Positions 36,601 to 46,439 of a stretch of 64,000 nt of DNA are shown piece after piece. Numbering within the stretch: the first letter of the stretch is position 1; each line of letters starts with the position of its first letter. Where the stretch lies: contig CM043877.1 of the NCBI GenBank assembly GCA_023846275.1, positions 17,714,607 through 17,778,606 of the forward strand. The letters run 5' to 3'. The translations under genes were made by a program, and so were the position numbers. Under the pieces are notes generated by a model. The model was not told the DNA's origin. It did no database searches and was given only the letters and a program-made list of their open reading frames with translations. This DNA is from Vanilla planifolia (Eukaryota; Streptophyta; Magnoliopsida; Asparagales; Orchidaceae).

Positions 36601-39150
36601 TTTTGGCATGATGCATGTATAAGTTTTGTAAATGCATATAATTGTCTTAAGTAAACTGCTACAATGCAAAACAAGCATAGTCTCATGCATAACAAATTAT
36701 ATGAAATATGCGTGAATATAAAATGCATGTGACTACAAAAGTAAAATGGGATGTGCAACACTGTTGCAATTCCTAATATGTAAATTGTACTTGATTTTTT
36801 CATGGACATTTTTTGTTTTACTTGGAATAGTCTTGTCAACTTGATGGGATTTGGGTTACGGTTGGATCGGGTTAAGCTTAGTAAGAATCTAATCTATTTA
36901 TGTTCGGATTGAATAGTTTGGCCAGTTTGGGGTCAACCCAGACCCAATCCATGACTTATGGCTCATTGAGCTTTATGGTTGAGTCAAATTCCCAGTGTCT
37001 CTTATGATGGTGGGAAGTGGAAATTTAATTGAAAATAATAATACTACAAAATATCAAATTTATGTAAGTTAAACTATTTGTTTATCATTTTATCGCTAAT
37101 ATATTGGAATTGGCATATAGCCTAGATGCTTAACTATTAGAATTTTGTAGGTATTAATGTCATTATTAATGACAGGTTGGGTTGAACTTGGCTTGGATTA
37201 TGCCCATTGGAACATAAGCAGATTGGATTATCAATCAGGTTAGGCTAACTAGATTTTTGTTTTTCTTCCTTTCTTTCTTAGGTTGGGGGAATGGTGTATT
37301 TGGGTGGAATCATGCCTGATGCATTGACAGCCGTAACTGAGCCTGGTGAACAAGTTATTTGGGTGGGCATGAGATTAGAGTTAGATGAGATTGACATTAG
37401 TTTGTATCATTTATGTATAGATTGTGAGAATTGTTAACTTAAATAACTGAGTAAGTCTGTTTTTAGTTTATGCCAAGTACATTACAAGTGCCAATATTTG
37501 GCAAATGTGAACCGTGCTGCAAAACCATGGCTCTGTTACTTCGTTTAAGAGGTGCTTATTGTTTTTTTTTTTCATTCTTGACAACAAAAGCATCAAAAGC
37601 ATGTCAAATGACTTTCACAGAAAGCATGTTTCTATGCTCATAAATAAATTTCCTAAAGAAGATTTTGGCTACTTTTTTAAAAACTCATTCTTGAATGGAA
37701 GCCTTGAAAGCAAACTCTAAAAATATACAGAATTTATAAATTTTCAAAATTAGTGCCTTTTTGAGGATAGCTCTTAGGTGATATAGGATTTGCCACATAG
37801 TGTGAATATCTATTGTTCATTTTCTATACGAATTATAAGAACGGATACATCAGGCTTTCAAAAAGCAAATTTTTAGTAAACATTTGCCACGTAGAACCTT
37901 GAACCAATTGTCAAGTCTATGGTCTTTTGAACCTAAAAGCTTGGATAATTTTGAGGCTTGTCTGTATTAGCAACATTGGAGGTCCATTTGACTCCTTGAA
38001 TTCCTTTTAAGTGAGAAGATGAACACGACTAGGTAGACATTCCCGCAGCATGTGCTTCTGGTTTTAAATCATGATGGTCCCAAATGTTTTTCTACATAGT
38101 ATTTTAGCATGGGCTCTGATGCTTGCTTGGGAATATGTTCCACGGAGCAAGACCTGCTAAATTATTTGTAGTTGTATGTATACAGCCCTAACCAAGTGGT
38201 TATGGTTGATTCAGCAGAGTTGTGAAAGTCTTGAACGATTACATTTCAGGTTGTTTCGTCTGGAATCCTCATGGCAGGTTTGTTTAATCATTCTTTGGCA
38301 AAAAGTGTCATTTTTCTACATAATCTATCATTTGATCTTGGGTATTGTTAGAGGTTTCATGAATGGGTCTTAATAGATATATTATGTAACTAGGTCTTAT
38401 TGTTGTAGTTGTGGACTTCTGTTAACATAAAAAACACAAAAAAAAACCTATTATATTGTCATAAAAACATCTCAGAAGGCTTCTATGAAAAACCCCTTTT
38501 TTATGCATGCTAATTTTTAATAAACAGTTTTTTAATAGTACCTTTTAAGAAACTCTATTCATTCGGCAACTGCAGGTTGAAATGTGAAACCAACCCTAAA
38601 TTTTTTGAAACTTGAACATCATCTTATTTATTGCTTTAAGTTGCTTCTGATTCTCGTTGTTATCCTTGTTGCATCATCATAACAGGTTGAAGCAATCATT
38701 CATTTTGAAGATGATACAGAAGAGTTGCAACTATGGGATCAGCAGGTAGCCGTTGTTTGTTTTATCTCTATCTTATTTATTGCTAAGTGTTCATTTCTGC
38801 TCATATTGATTTGGCCTTAATGCTGCTGTGAATCTTATTTGCTGACAAATTCAAAAGATGCATCTTTTATTCTCTTCTTGTTGATGGTTGGTTTTGCACA
38901 AAATTAGGTTTGAAAAACGTACTTGTCAATGCTATTGAGAAGTGCATAATGAAACAATTGGTATCATAGAATGATAAGATTGTTTTTTAATATTATTTTA
39001 TTTTGTTTTCTTTGTGTATTTTTCTTTTGTTTTCTGTCTTGTTGATGCCCTGTTCCTGTTGATCTTCAGATCGTGGGTTTATGCCAAGCACTTAATGACA
39101 TTTTGGATAGCATGGCCAGAAAGGGCATCTCTATTCCTGTCTCCAGTTGA
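21916..39150 (+). CDS. CSN4: COP9 signalosome complex subunit 4 (14 exons)
   Basis: CSN4 is a PCI-domain scaffold subunit of the COP9 signalosome, which removes NEDD8/RUB from cullin-RING ubiquitin ligases in nucleus and cytoplasm; in plants it represses photomorphogenesis. Exons by GT-AG splicing and family homology: 21916-22045, 22153-22304, 23765-23868, 23970-24027, 24113-24205, 24305-24405, 24753-24861, 28075-28119, 28219-28287, 28387-28478, 28571-28613, 34339-34398, 38686-38745, 39070-39150. They sum to 1,197 nt with every phase consistent, giving 398 residues, the usual family length. Diagnostic blocks: QIQPRVVSFE (exon 2), QWSKAAQMLSGID (exon 3), KRKFLEAALRYY (exon 6), GPQRSRVLATLYK (exon 7), MIEHNLLSASKLYTNI (exon 10), EDRMRGSIDQ (exon 12) and LCQALNDILDSMA (exon 14). 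The PCI/winged-helix region should cover roughly residues 200-365 (family knowledge). The start ATG has G at -3 and +4 and gives the family-like opening MEGALAAA. Exon 7 replaces the usual acidic linker with a diverged stretch (SNDQGVDADGLEQ). No stop or frameshift was found. Confidence 0.95.
22305..23764 (+). other. CSN4 intron 2 (1.46 kb)
   Basis: The intron is bounded by GTAGGT and TTGCAG. It is T-rich and I see no coding relic, repeat array or recognisable transposon in it. Confidence 0.85.
25081..26351 (+). repeat. Intron 7 tandem duplication, copy A
   Basis: This segment runs from GCCTGAGTCTGC to the GTGGTATAGAGA that precedes the same opening in copy B. Shared landmarks in the same order include ATGATGCAAATGTAACTTCTT (copy B has one change early in it), AAGGTCACTTGTTTATGAAA, TATTTTGAGAATTG and GGTTTGAATCAGAAATATCT. 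It contains sub-units at about 25,729-26,000 and 26,001-26,260. Confidence 0.85.
26352..27806 (+). repeat. Intron 7 tandem duplication, copy B
   Basis: This is a direct repeat of copy A, diverged by many substitutions. It is longer than copy A for two reasons: an insert of about 95 bp near 26,934-27,028, flanked by imperfect AATTAAGGGTT/AATTGAGGGTT direct repeats, and an expanded A-tract at 27,584-27,630. Its sub-units lie at about 27,087-27,356 and 27,357-27,690. Confidence 0.85.
27584..27630 (+). repeat. Homopolymer A tract (47 nt)
   Basis: There are 47 consecutive A residues between GTT and CAGCAAGAGC. The matching place in copy A has only short interrupted A runs before the same CAGCAAGAGC, so the tract looks like a local expansion and not a retroposed poly(A) tail. 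Its exact length is prone to sequencing error. Confidence 0.9.
28614..34338 (+). other. CSN4 intron 11 (5.7 kb)
   Basis: The donor is GTAAGT and the acceptor ATGCAG. Sequence from about 29,270 to 31,870 is AT-rich with no recognised coding. Within 32,080-33,000 is a retroelement LTR-like stretch (separate entry). The two overlapping open frames at 30,946-31,376 show no family resemblance and look like chance. Confidence 0.8.
32080..33000 (+). mobile_element. LTR-like fragment inside CSN4 intron 11
   Basis: The stretch ends with CACAATTCACCCTTGTATAA, which resembles the AATTCACCCCTCTTG signature at the 3' end of many plant Ty1/copia LTRs. Upstream it has phrases such as GACCGTCCGACAG and CTGTTGGATC, of the type common in U3 regions. 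No coding region is attached and I could not fix the boundaries or a target-site duplication. The call rests on sequence style only. Confidence 0.35.
34399..38685 (+). other. CSN4 intron 12 (4.3 kb)
   Basis: It has a weak donor, GTTTTG, and acceptor ATAACAG. Two stretches, about 34,870-35,480 and 36,840-37,260, carry clustered GGTTGG, GGGTCAACCC and CAACCCA words unlike the surrounding T-rich intron and may be old repeat insertions; no family was recognised. If the intron were retained, the protein would end after residue 352 with nine extra residues and a stop. Confidence 0.8.
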
Positions 39151-39480
39151 AGTTTATGAAGTCACTGTTAAGGAAGTTTAAAAAGGTCAGTAACCCTGTG
39201 GCTTTGGAGAATTTTTCTATTTTGAGGATGATTAGCTAATTGGTTTTGAAGTCCTTAGAAGTATAGCGTTTCTGAAGAGATGTGCAGTGTTTAAGGAGGG
39301 CCTTTGTTTCCCACTGATCGAATTTTAATTTCAATTTTGATTACGATCTTGTAATGGCAATGCGTTCGATTTAGAGTGAAATCCCTCGTTCCTGTCATTA
39401 GACGAGAATTTATGGTTGAATTTTTATGTTTTTTTATCTAATTGTATGTATACTGAATTATTAAGTTTGCTAATCTGTAA
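39151..39480 (+). other. CSN4 3' untranslated region (approximate)
   Basis: The sequence after the TGA is T-rich and has a TTGTAATGG stretch near 39,350, which resembles a plant far-upstream polyadenylation element. A further T-rich block lies near 39,420-39,440. No AATAAA stands in the expected place, so the cleavage site is not fixed and the end given is a guess. Confidence 0.3.
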
Positions 39481-39940
39481 AACAAACAATGGAATGCATT
39501 ACGGTTTTTATGTTTTAGGTATTGTTTTGTTGAGCATTTTAACTATGTTCCTTTGATCAACTCTATCCTTAGTGTGATCCATGTTTAATCCTAACTTTGG
39601 GGACTAACAACTGTGGGCAAGCTTGGAGGGGTTAAGGTGATGGGAATGGAGATTTTTACATAACAATTTTGATGAAAAAAAATATATATTGGAGGATACA
39701 ATGATAAGATGTGATAGTAAAAACAAAAGATTAAGAGTGTAATTGTCAACGATTCTTTTGAAGTGTTCTTGGTGGTACGAGAATCTACTTCATTGGGAAT
39801 CTACATCTTTGGCATAATGAGGATAATGGTTTTAAGGTAATGAAGGTATAATATTGGTTGATAATTAGTTATCAAAGTTTTAGGCTTTCAATGCCAATAG
39901 GTTATGATCAAATTATAATAACTTTGTGATTAGTCAAACA
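39481..39940. other. Intergenic sequence downstream of CSN4
   Basis: No gene was recognised. The decayed end of the gypsy reverse transcriptase relic may run into it, but I cannot read it. Confidence 0.5.
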
Positions 39941-40520
39941 TTTTTTTGTGGCCAATCAATAAGATGTCCAAACTCATGAGGAGAGGAGCCAGGGTTATGA
40001 TCTATTAGTTGGACTTGCATTAGGACAAGAGCACAAAATCAATTTCAAATTGATTAAACTTTTTTTAAGAAAATTATGTTTATTAAATTCATAGTGGTTG
40101 TAAGTTTATCGAAAAGATCAAAAGATAACATTAAGGGCTTATGATGTCTATAATATATTATAAAATCTATCTTAGCAAGATCTATTTCTTTAATTTTCAA
40201 CTAATGATATTTGATCTTAGATCTCTCTTAGAAAATGCTACGACACCTTGCAACTGGTCAAACAAGTCTTCAATTCATAACAATGGATACTTATTCGTAA
40301 TAATTAACTTATAAAGTTCAAAGTAGTCTATACATATTCTTAAATTATCTCTTTTTTTGATAAATTAGAGAATAAAACCCTAATCTAATAATTCATGGAC
40401 TTGAAGTTTCCCTTCTACCAACTTTGTAGTTGCTATTCCATACATAATTTTAGATATAAGATCAATTCTTGGTATTTGGATCTTGAACTTTATCTCTTTA
40501 TCAAGAGGTAGATTAAGTAA
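39940..40520 (-). pseudogene. Ty3/gypsy reverse transcriptase fragment
   Basis: On the - strand, from 40,510 downward, LDKEIKFKIQIPRIDLISK then VEGKLQVHELLD match the N-terminal block of gypsy reverse transcriptases (the P-I-S-K-x-x-Y-R-M and ELLxxGFI motifs). Further down, RSKIKYHxLKIKEIDLAK and LSFDLF match the SGYHQLKI and MPFGL blocks. Several stops interrupt it. Both ends are missing, and its upper edge abuts the large inverted repeat. Confidence 0.7.
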
Positions 40521-40579
40521 CTCTTATAGGGATATATGAAGTGAAAATGATTATACAAGTTCTAAAAATGGGGGATAAA

Positions 40580-42125
40580 TTATGGGTTTTAAAATTTATG
40601 TCAATAGAATATGCTGTAGCATTTGTTTGAGATGTTAAAATTTTGTTTAAGTTAATTAGTTATTTTATTCAAAATGGTTAGATATTTATAAAATTTTTTT
40701 GGACATAGTCGAAAAAAAGACAAACAAAAGTTATTTGAAAAGCTATTAACAAACTACTTAAAATGCTTTTCCAAATGGCTAAAAAAATATTCTAAAATGG
40801 CTGGTGCAATGACATATAACGATTATTTATTTAGCCGTTTGGCGAGATTGATTGAAGCTGTAGGATTGCTTAGAGGAGATTTCAACCGTCCGTCAAACAT
40901 TGTAAAGGTGGATGATTTTTGGATGGTAGGATCAAGCTGTATTAAATTTGAGCCACTCGATCAAGTCGGGTGAGATTTGAATCGTTTGATTCATCAACGG
41001 TAAAAAGGATTAAATCTGGCCCATAGGATTCAAACAAGAGAGATCTAAGCCATTAGATTAAGGATATATTATATAAAATGGCAAAAATAAAAATAGTCAT
41101 CCGATAAAGTCAGACGAGATCACAACCATCGGACGTCAAGCAAGGATCAATCGGTTATAGTGAATGAAGCAGTAATCATTTTATTAGCTTATCAAATGGA
41201 TGATTGGATCGATTAAGATCACTGTTTCAAGGCGGAGGTGATCTGCACATTACGATCGCAAAAATGCACGATCAAACGATGTTGGGTGCTCTTAATTTGG
41301 GAAACAGACCAGGAGCAAAGAATAGTTCCACATTGCTCATTACTAGAGGAGTTTGTACTTTATAAGCATTTGCACGAACTTATTATTTGAGTTGAATTGG
41401 GGCTAGCCTTAAGTGGGTTTAGGATTACACTAGAGCAAGATCGGGCCTCGACCCGATTTAGTTTCAGTCACTAGTCCTTATGTTTGCGAATGCCTCTTCG
41501 TGCTTAAAAGCTTGGCTCGAGAGCTTTGCATTTATGCATAGCTTGGCTCGAGAGCTTTGCATTTATGCATAGGTTGGGATGTGGCTTAAAGTTTTTTATT
41601 TAATTATGAAACATTTAATAGAATTATTTTTTTATTTAATCAAGGTTTAATAATTTATCATAGAATTTGATAAAGATACAAAAGTATGATTTGACTAAGA
41701 AAAGAATAATTGAAAAATCGAGTCATGTTTTTTAAATCAATGAATAGTTTAAGTAGGATTTGAACCAAGAAAAGAATTGAAAAATTAAAAAATTAAATCA
41801 TATTTGTTTGCTAAATTAAGGAGATGATTAAACAATTTGAATGTCTGAATATGATTTGAAATTGATATGAAAGGAGAGTGTTTTAAAATAAACAAGCTAA
41901 TATTCTATTTTTTAGTAAAAGAAAAATCTTATCAAAGTTGATGCAAATATCTTTAATCCTTAAAGTTTGTTGAGCACTTTAAAGTATTTTAAAGACCATT
42001 AGTTCACTATTTTTAAAAGAGTGATTTTTTTTACAAGTAAACCTATTTCATATTAAACAAGTCCATTAAAATAAAATATTAGATATTTAAGATTTAACCC
42101 ATCAAACACAAGAGTGATTTAATAA
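40580..42125 (+). repeat. Large inverted repeat, left arm (LTR-like)
   Basis: The arm matches the reverse complement of 42,788-44,430 along almost its whole length, with indels. Paired landmarks include TTAGTTATTTTATT, TACTTTATAAGCATTTGCAC (right arm CACTTTATAAGTGTTTGCAT), GATTTGAAATTGATAT and ACCCATCAAACACAAGAGTG (right arm ACTCATCAAACACAAAGATG). It reads like an LTR: U3 with CCGTCCG and ATCGG words, a TATA box near 41,357, and a degraded end AGACCATTAGTTCACTATT near 41,991. Confidence 0.85.
41510..41571 (+). repeat. Exact 31-bp tandem duplication
   Basis: The unit GCTTGGCTCGAG...TTTATGCATA occurs twice without a difference at 41,510-41,540 and 41,541-41,571. It lies inside the left arm. 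The right arm has only one related TCTCGAGCTTGC/CTCGAG stretch, so this duplication arose after the arms separated. Confidence 0.95.
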
Positions 42126-42787
42126 TATATTTAATTAATCACATGTTATTAACGTATACAAATTATTATAACAATTATAATAGATAACAAAAATTTGTCA
42201 CTATCATTTCTCAACAATTTTTGATTGTTCAACATAGAAATGAGTGAGATTTCTCTTTCTTTACCAAACAAGATCACTTTTTCTCTATTTAGTTTTATTA
42301 TTATAATTATCTTTTTTTACACAATTAATAAATGCTTGATATTCATATAACAAATATATATCTAAAACAATATCAAATTCAAAGAGGAACAAAATAAATA
42401 ATTTAACATCAAATTTCTTTTATTACTTTTATTTCTCCTTAAGCAAACACATCTACATGAAATTTACTCTCATTAAGAAATTTCATAAATAAAGGGCTAC
42501 CTATTGGTTTTACTTTAATAATCAATGCATTAAACATACAATGAGATGTAAACAAATGCAAGGTATTACTATCAAATAAGATAGTTATTGATAGCTGTTG
42601 AAATAATATTGTACCTATTATCACTCTAAGCTAACCTCAACCTCAACATGCATCCCAAAGGCAATCATTAAAGCACCCACTTTGCCTTTACCAGGACTTT
42701 CTCTACTAGCACCATGACCGAAGTTCTACAAGGAAGATGCTACCTTTGATCTTGATTGAGGATAAGCTCTACTTAAAAGATCTAACT
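42126..42787. other. Loop between inverted repeat arms
   Basis: This 0.66-kb AT-rich spacer shows no coding resemblance on either strand. The 61-codon open frame at 42,439-42,624 looks like chance. Confidence 0.6.
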
Positions 42788-44430
42788 CTTATTAGGTCAT
42801 CTTTGTGTTTGATGAGTCAAGCTTTAAATATTTAATATTTTATTCTAATGAGCTCATTTAGTATGATATGAATCAAGTATAGTTTTTAATGATTAAGTTA
42901 TGCACCCTTGAAGATGGTGAATTAGTGGTCTTCAAAACACTTTAGAGTGTTAAGTAAGCTTCAAAGATTGAAGACATATGTATTAGTTTTAATAAGTTTT
43001 TTTTACTATAAAATAGAATATTAGCTTGTTGATTTTAAGACACTCTCATTTTGTATCAATTTCAAATCATATCAAGCATCAAATTGTTCAATCATTTTCT
43101 TGATTTAGCAAATGAATAAGATTTTATTTTTTAATCCCACAACTCTTTTCTTGGTTAAATCTTACTTATATATATTTGCCAAATTCCATATTAGGCTGAT
43201 TATTAAATCTAGATTAAATTTTTTTAAAAATAATTATAAAATTTTCATAATTAAAATAAAATTACAAAAAATTGCCACATCTCACATTGTGTTAAACTGC
43301 AAAGCTCTAGGGCCATGCAAGCTCGAGAGGGTACTCGCAAGCCTCAGGTCAAGATACAGTAGGAACCAAATTAGGTTGAGCCTGATCTTGGTGACGACGA
43401 ATTCCTGAACTGGATGAGGTAAGGCATTGGATCAAGTCAGACAGCACTCGAACAAATTATATGTATAAGTGGGGTCAGACTCGTATTAACCTGTATGTTT
43501 CAAGTACGCCCAGGTGATGAAATTATGAGTACATAAGGTAGGAGCCAACTCCAATTATGCTCGAATGTAAAACCTATGCAAACACTTATAAAGTGCAAAA
43601 CTTTACATATGCTAAAATGTGGGATTATTACTTTCCTATCTTCTGCTTCCAAAATTGAGAGCACTCAGCACCATCAGATAGCGCATTTTCGTGATCACGT
43701 GACATTGATCTCATCCAACATTTCATGTTTAAAGCATGCGACATTTCTCACCATCCGATCTTCGATCGGATGGTAAATGTTTCATCCATTACATAGAGAT
43801 TGAACCTTGCCCGACATCTAATGATCTTGATCTCGTTGAAGATCATATGGTAAATGTTTCATCCACTATAAAGTGATTGATTCTTGCTCGACATTTGATG
43901 ACCTTGATCTCATTTGATTTCATCGAACGACTTTCCTTGTAAAATATCTATCCTTGAATCATGTGGCTCCTAATCATCTGGTTTCAATCCTATGACTGAG
44001 ATATACTCTGAACTTATCATTGAATCGAACAATCCAAGTCTCATTCGATATGATCAGATGGCTTAGATCAAATATGTCTTAATTAAACCATCCATATCTC
44101 ATCTGCTTATTCTGTTTTTGATCTAATGGTCCAGCATTTCTTTGATTTGATATAATGGATCCAATCCATCATACATAATGGCTAATTCATGAGTCGTGTT
44201 AACCATTTTGGAAAAAATATTTTAACCTGCTTTGAAAGTTAAGTTATTTAGCTGTAGATTTTCAAATAGTTTTTATACACTTTCTAATAGTTATAATCAA
44301 ATTTTTTTAGAAATACCTAATATTTATAAATAAAATAACTAATAACAATAAATCAATCTTTGAGATCTCAATAAAGAGGTGCTCAATATTCTACTGATGT
44401 AAATTCTACTAGCAACTATGACTTACTCTT
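42788..44430 (-). repeat. Large inverted repeat, right arm (LTR-like)
   Basis: This is the reverse-complement partner of 40,580-42,125. On the - strand it has TATA sequence CTTTATAAG near 43,590 and the LTR end-like GACCACTAATTCACCATCTT near 42,905-42,925. It is slightly longer than the left arm because of insertions such as the segment around 43,380-43,560. Confidence 0.85.
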
Positions 44431-44990
44431 GTCAAATAGTTAAATTTTTTCATTTAAGTCTTGCACTTCTAAACTTTTATTTTCTTTTTTCTTTTCTTAA
44501 ATTTAATATTGTTGTGCCTTTTTCCATTAATCAACAAGTATATGAAATGGTACAAATTATCAAAATTTTGTCATATTGCTGTATTTTTTCTTTTGGATTA
44601 GGTGGCCTCACATTTGCGAAAGCCCAAGTTTGGTTTGATCTCATATAAAATTGAGTTGGGGGTTGAGCTTGTAAAAGCTCAAGTTATAGTCAAATCTACA
44701 AAAGTTAATAGGTTGGAGGTGAACTATAAAAAAAAATCTAAGGTTATAACCTTTTGTTAGTAGTATTTTTTTATTTTAGTTGGGGGTAGACATAGGTTCT
44801 AATTTGAATCAAACCATCTAAAAATTAGTCTTGTTTTAATTTTTATCTTCATTTTCTTTATCATATTAAAAATTAATATATATAAAATCAAGATTTTTTA
44901 CAAACATAAAATCATTTTTGAGAAATAAATACAATAAAAAATAGAAAAAATTATTTTAAAGTTCATAATTCACCCCTCTTGTGGGATTCA
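44431..44990 (+). mobile_element. LTR-like fragment, copia type
   Basis: Sequence from about 44,600 contains repeated phrases such as GCGAAAGCCCAAG and TAAAAGCTCAAG, typical of the R/U5 of Sirevirus-like LTRs. It ends with CATAATTCACCCCTCTTGTG near 44,963-44,982, the characteristic copia LTR 3' end. No primer site or gag could be read beyond it. Confidence 0.5.
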
Positions 44991-45690
44991 TATGCTAGTT
45001 TTCACTTCTACTCTCCACAATCAAAACACGTTTGGCCTCTTTGCTTAGACTAGCAAACCCCAAGATAAAATCTATTAAATTTTATACACTAGGTTTTCTT
45101 ATTGGACTCAATGTTTATTTTGTTCTTTATTATGTTGAAAGAGGCAAAATTTTCTATCTACTTGTCTTTTACGAAAGATTTTCTTGAAAGGATTTGAGCT
45201 CTTCGTTGTCATAATGTGTCCTTTTTATTAGCTATTATCTTGTAAGCTTAAAAAATTTCTAATTATTTCTCCATCGACTAAGCTTAGTCCATAAGCTCAA
45301 GAGAATCATAAGCTTTAAAAAGTAATTAAGGAAACTCTAAATGGATTTCCTTATCGCTCGATAAAAGACAAAGCAATTATTGTCTTTTAAACTTACCACT
45401 TATGGTGCATAGCGAGTTAGAAAGAAATCTTTCTTTCATAATTTGTTAATGACATATCTCCTAGTTACATGATTGTCAATTCTTTTCTCATCTTTTATCC
45501 ATTGGATGGTGCCACATAACACCTTCCAAAGTCCTCAGTAGATTCTTCCCATGAAATTTTCCTTATCAGGTAACTTCTGAAGCACTAGTGGTGGTGAGAT
45601 TCTAGCCACAAAATAGTAGCTCCATTCAAAACAAAAAGAGTAAGTAGCATGTTCCTATGTTCTCGACAAACTATTTTATCAAATATCCTT
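44991..45690. other. Intergenic sequence between two retroelement relics
   Basis: No gene was recognised. It lies between the copia-like LTR end and the gypsy LTR. Confidence 0.5.
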
Positions 45691-46330
45691 CTTATTTGAT
45701 TCAACTAATTCTATTCATCTAAGGGATCATACCCGCTTTGATCTATTTGAGAGGTGTTATTGTCTTAAATCCTCAACAATAGACCTTTGATTTGTAATAA
45801 TGGAAGAATAATTGTGAGTGAGGAACTAAATAAGAAAGAGAAAGAAAATAGAGCATTTGTCATAAGAAAATTAATTGCTTCAAAAAGTTCAAATTGCTTC
45901 ATTCATTATTATTATCCCTTTATACAAGGGTTGCATATAATATTTTATTATAAAATATATAATATTTTAATTACCAAAATGCACATATTATTTTTGACCA
46001 AACTCTTAAATTCACAAAGTTTGTGTTAGCTGACACAATGACCTACATGGGAATGGCTTTGCATTTACACTGTCTACACACCCCTGCATTGCATGTGTGG
46101 AGAATCTATGTATTGATGGGCACAATATGTGATTTATTGTAAGCATGTTGCACATGGGCTCAGACCCCTAGTGTGCTTCATGCATGTAGGGTTGGTACAC
46201 ATACCGATCATGTGTAGTGCACATGACCTATGTTAACGTCACAAGTGCTTCTATCTACATGCACATGAGAATAAGTAGTTTTTTTTAAACCTTTCCTTGT
46301 TATAGTAGATCCCTTGATCATATGTCTTTT
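45690..46330 (-). repeat. 3' LTR of the gypsy element
   Basis: It shares with the right LTR, in order: AATGGAAGAATAATTG (right AATAGAAGAATGACTG), AGAAAGAGAAAGAAAATAGAG, TTTGTCATAAGAAAATTAA, AATTGCTTCATTCATTATT, the GTGTGCTTCATGCATGT stretch and TAGATCCCTTGATCATATG. Confidence 0.7.
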
Positions 46331-46439
46331 CTTTTCATGATTTGTGTTTCATTGAATCAGCCTTAACTAGATTCCTAAGTATTTTTTTCCTTTATCATTG
46401 GAAACTAAGGTGAGGGAATAAGGATTGATCTTTCTCCAA

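Noticed and set aside
37262-37400. A possible cryptic exon after TTTCTTTCTTAG in intron 12
   Set aside because: The sequence after the acceptor-like site does not match CSN4, and exons 12 and 13 join in phase without it.
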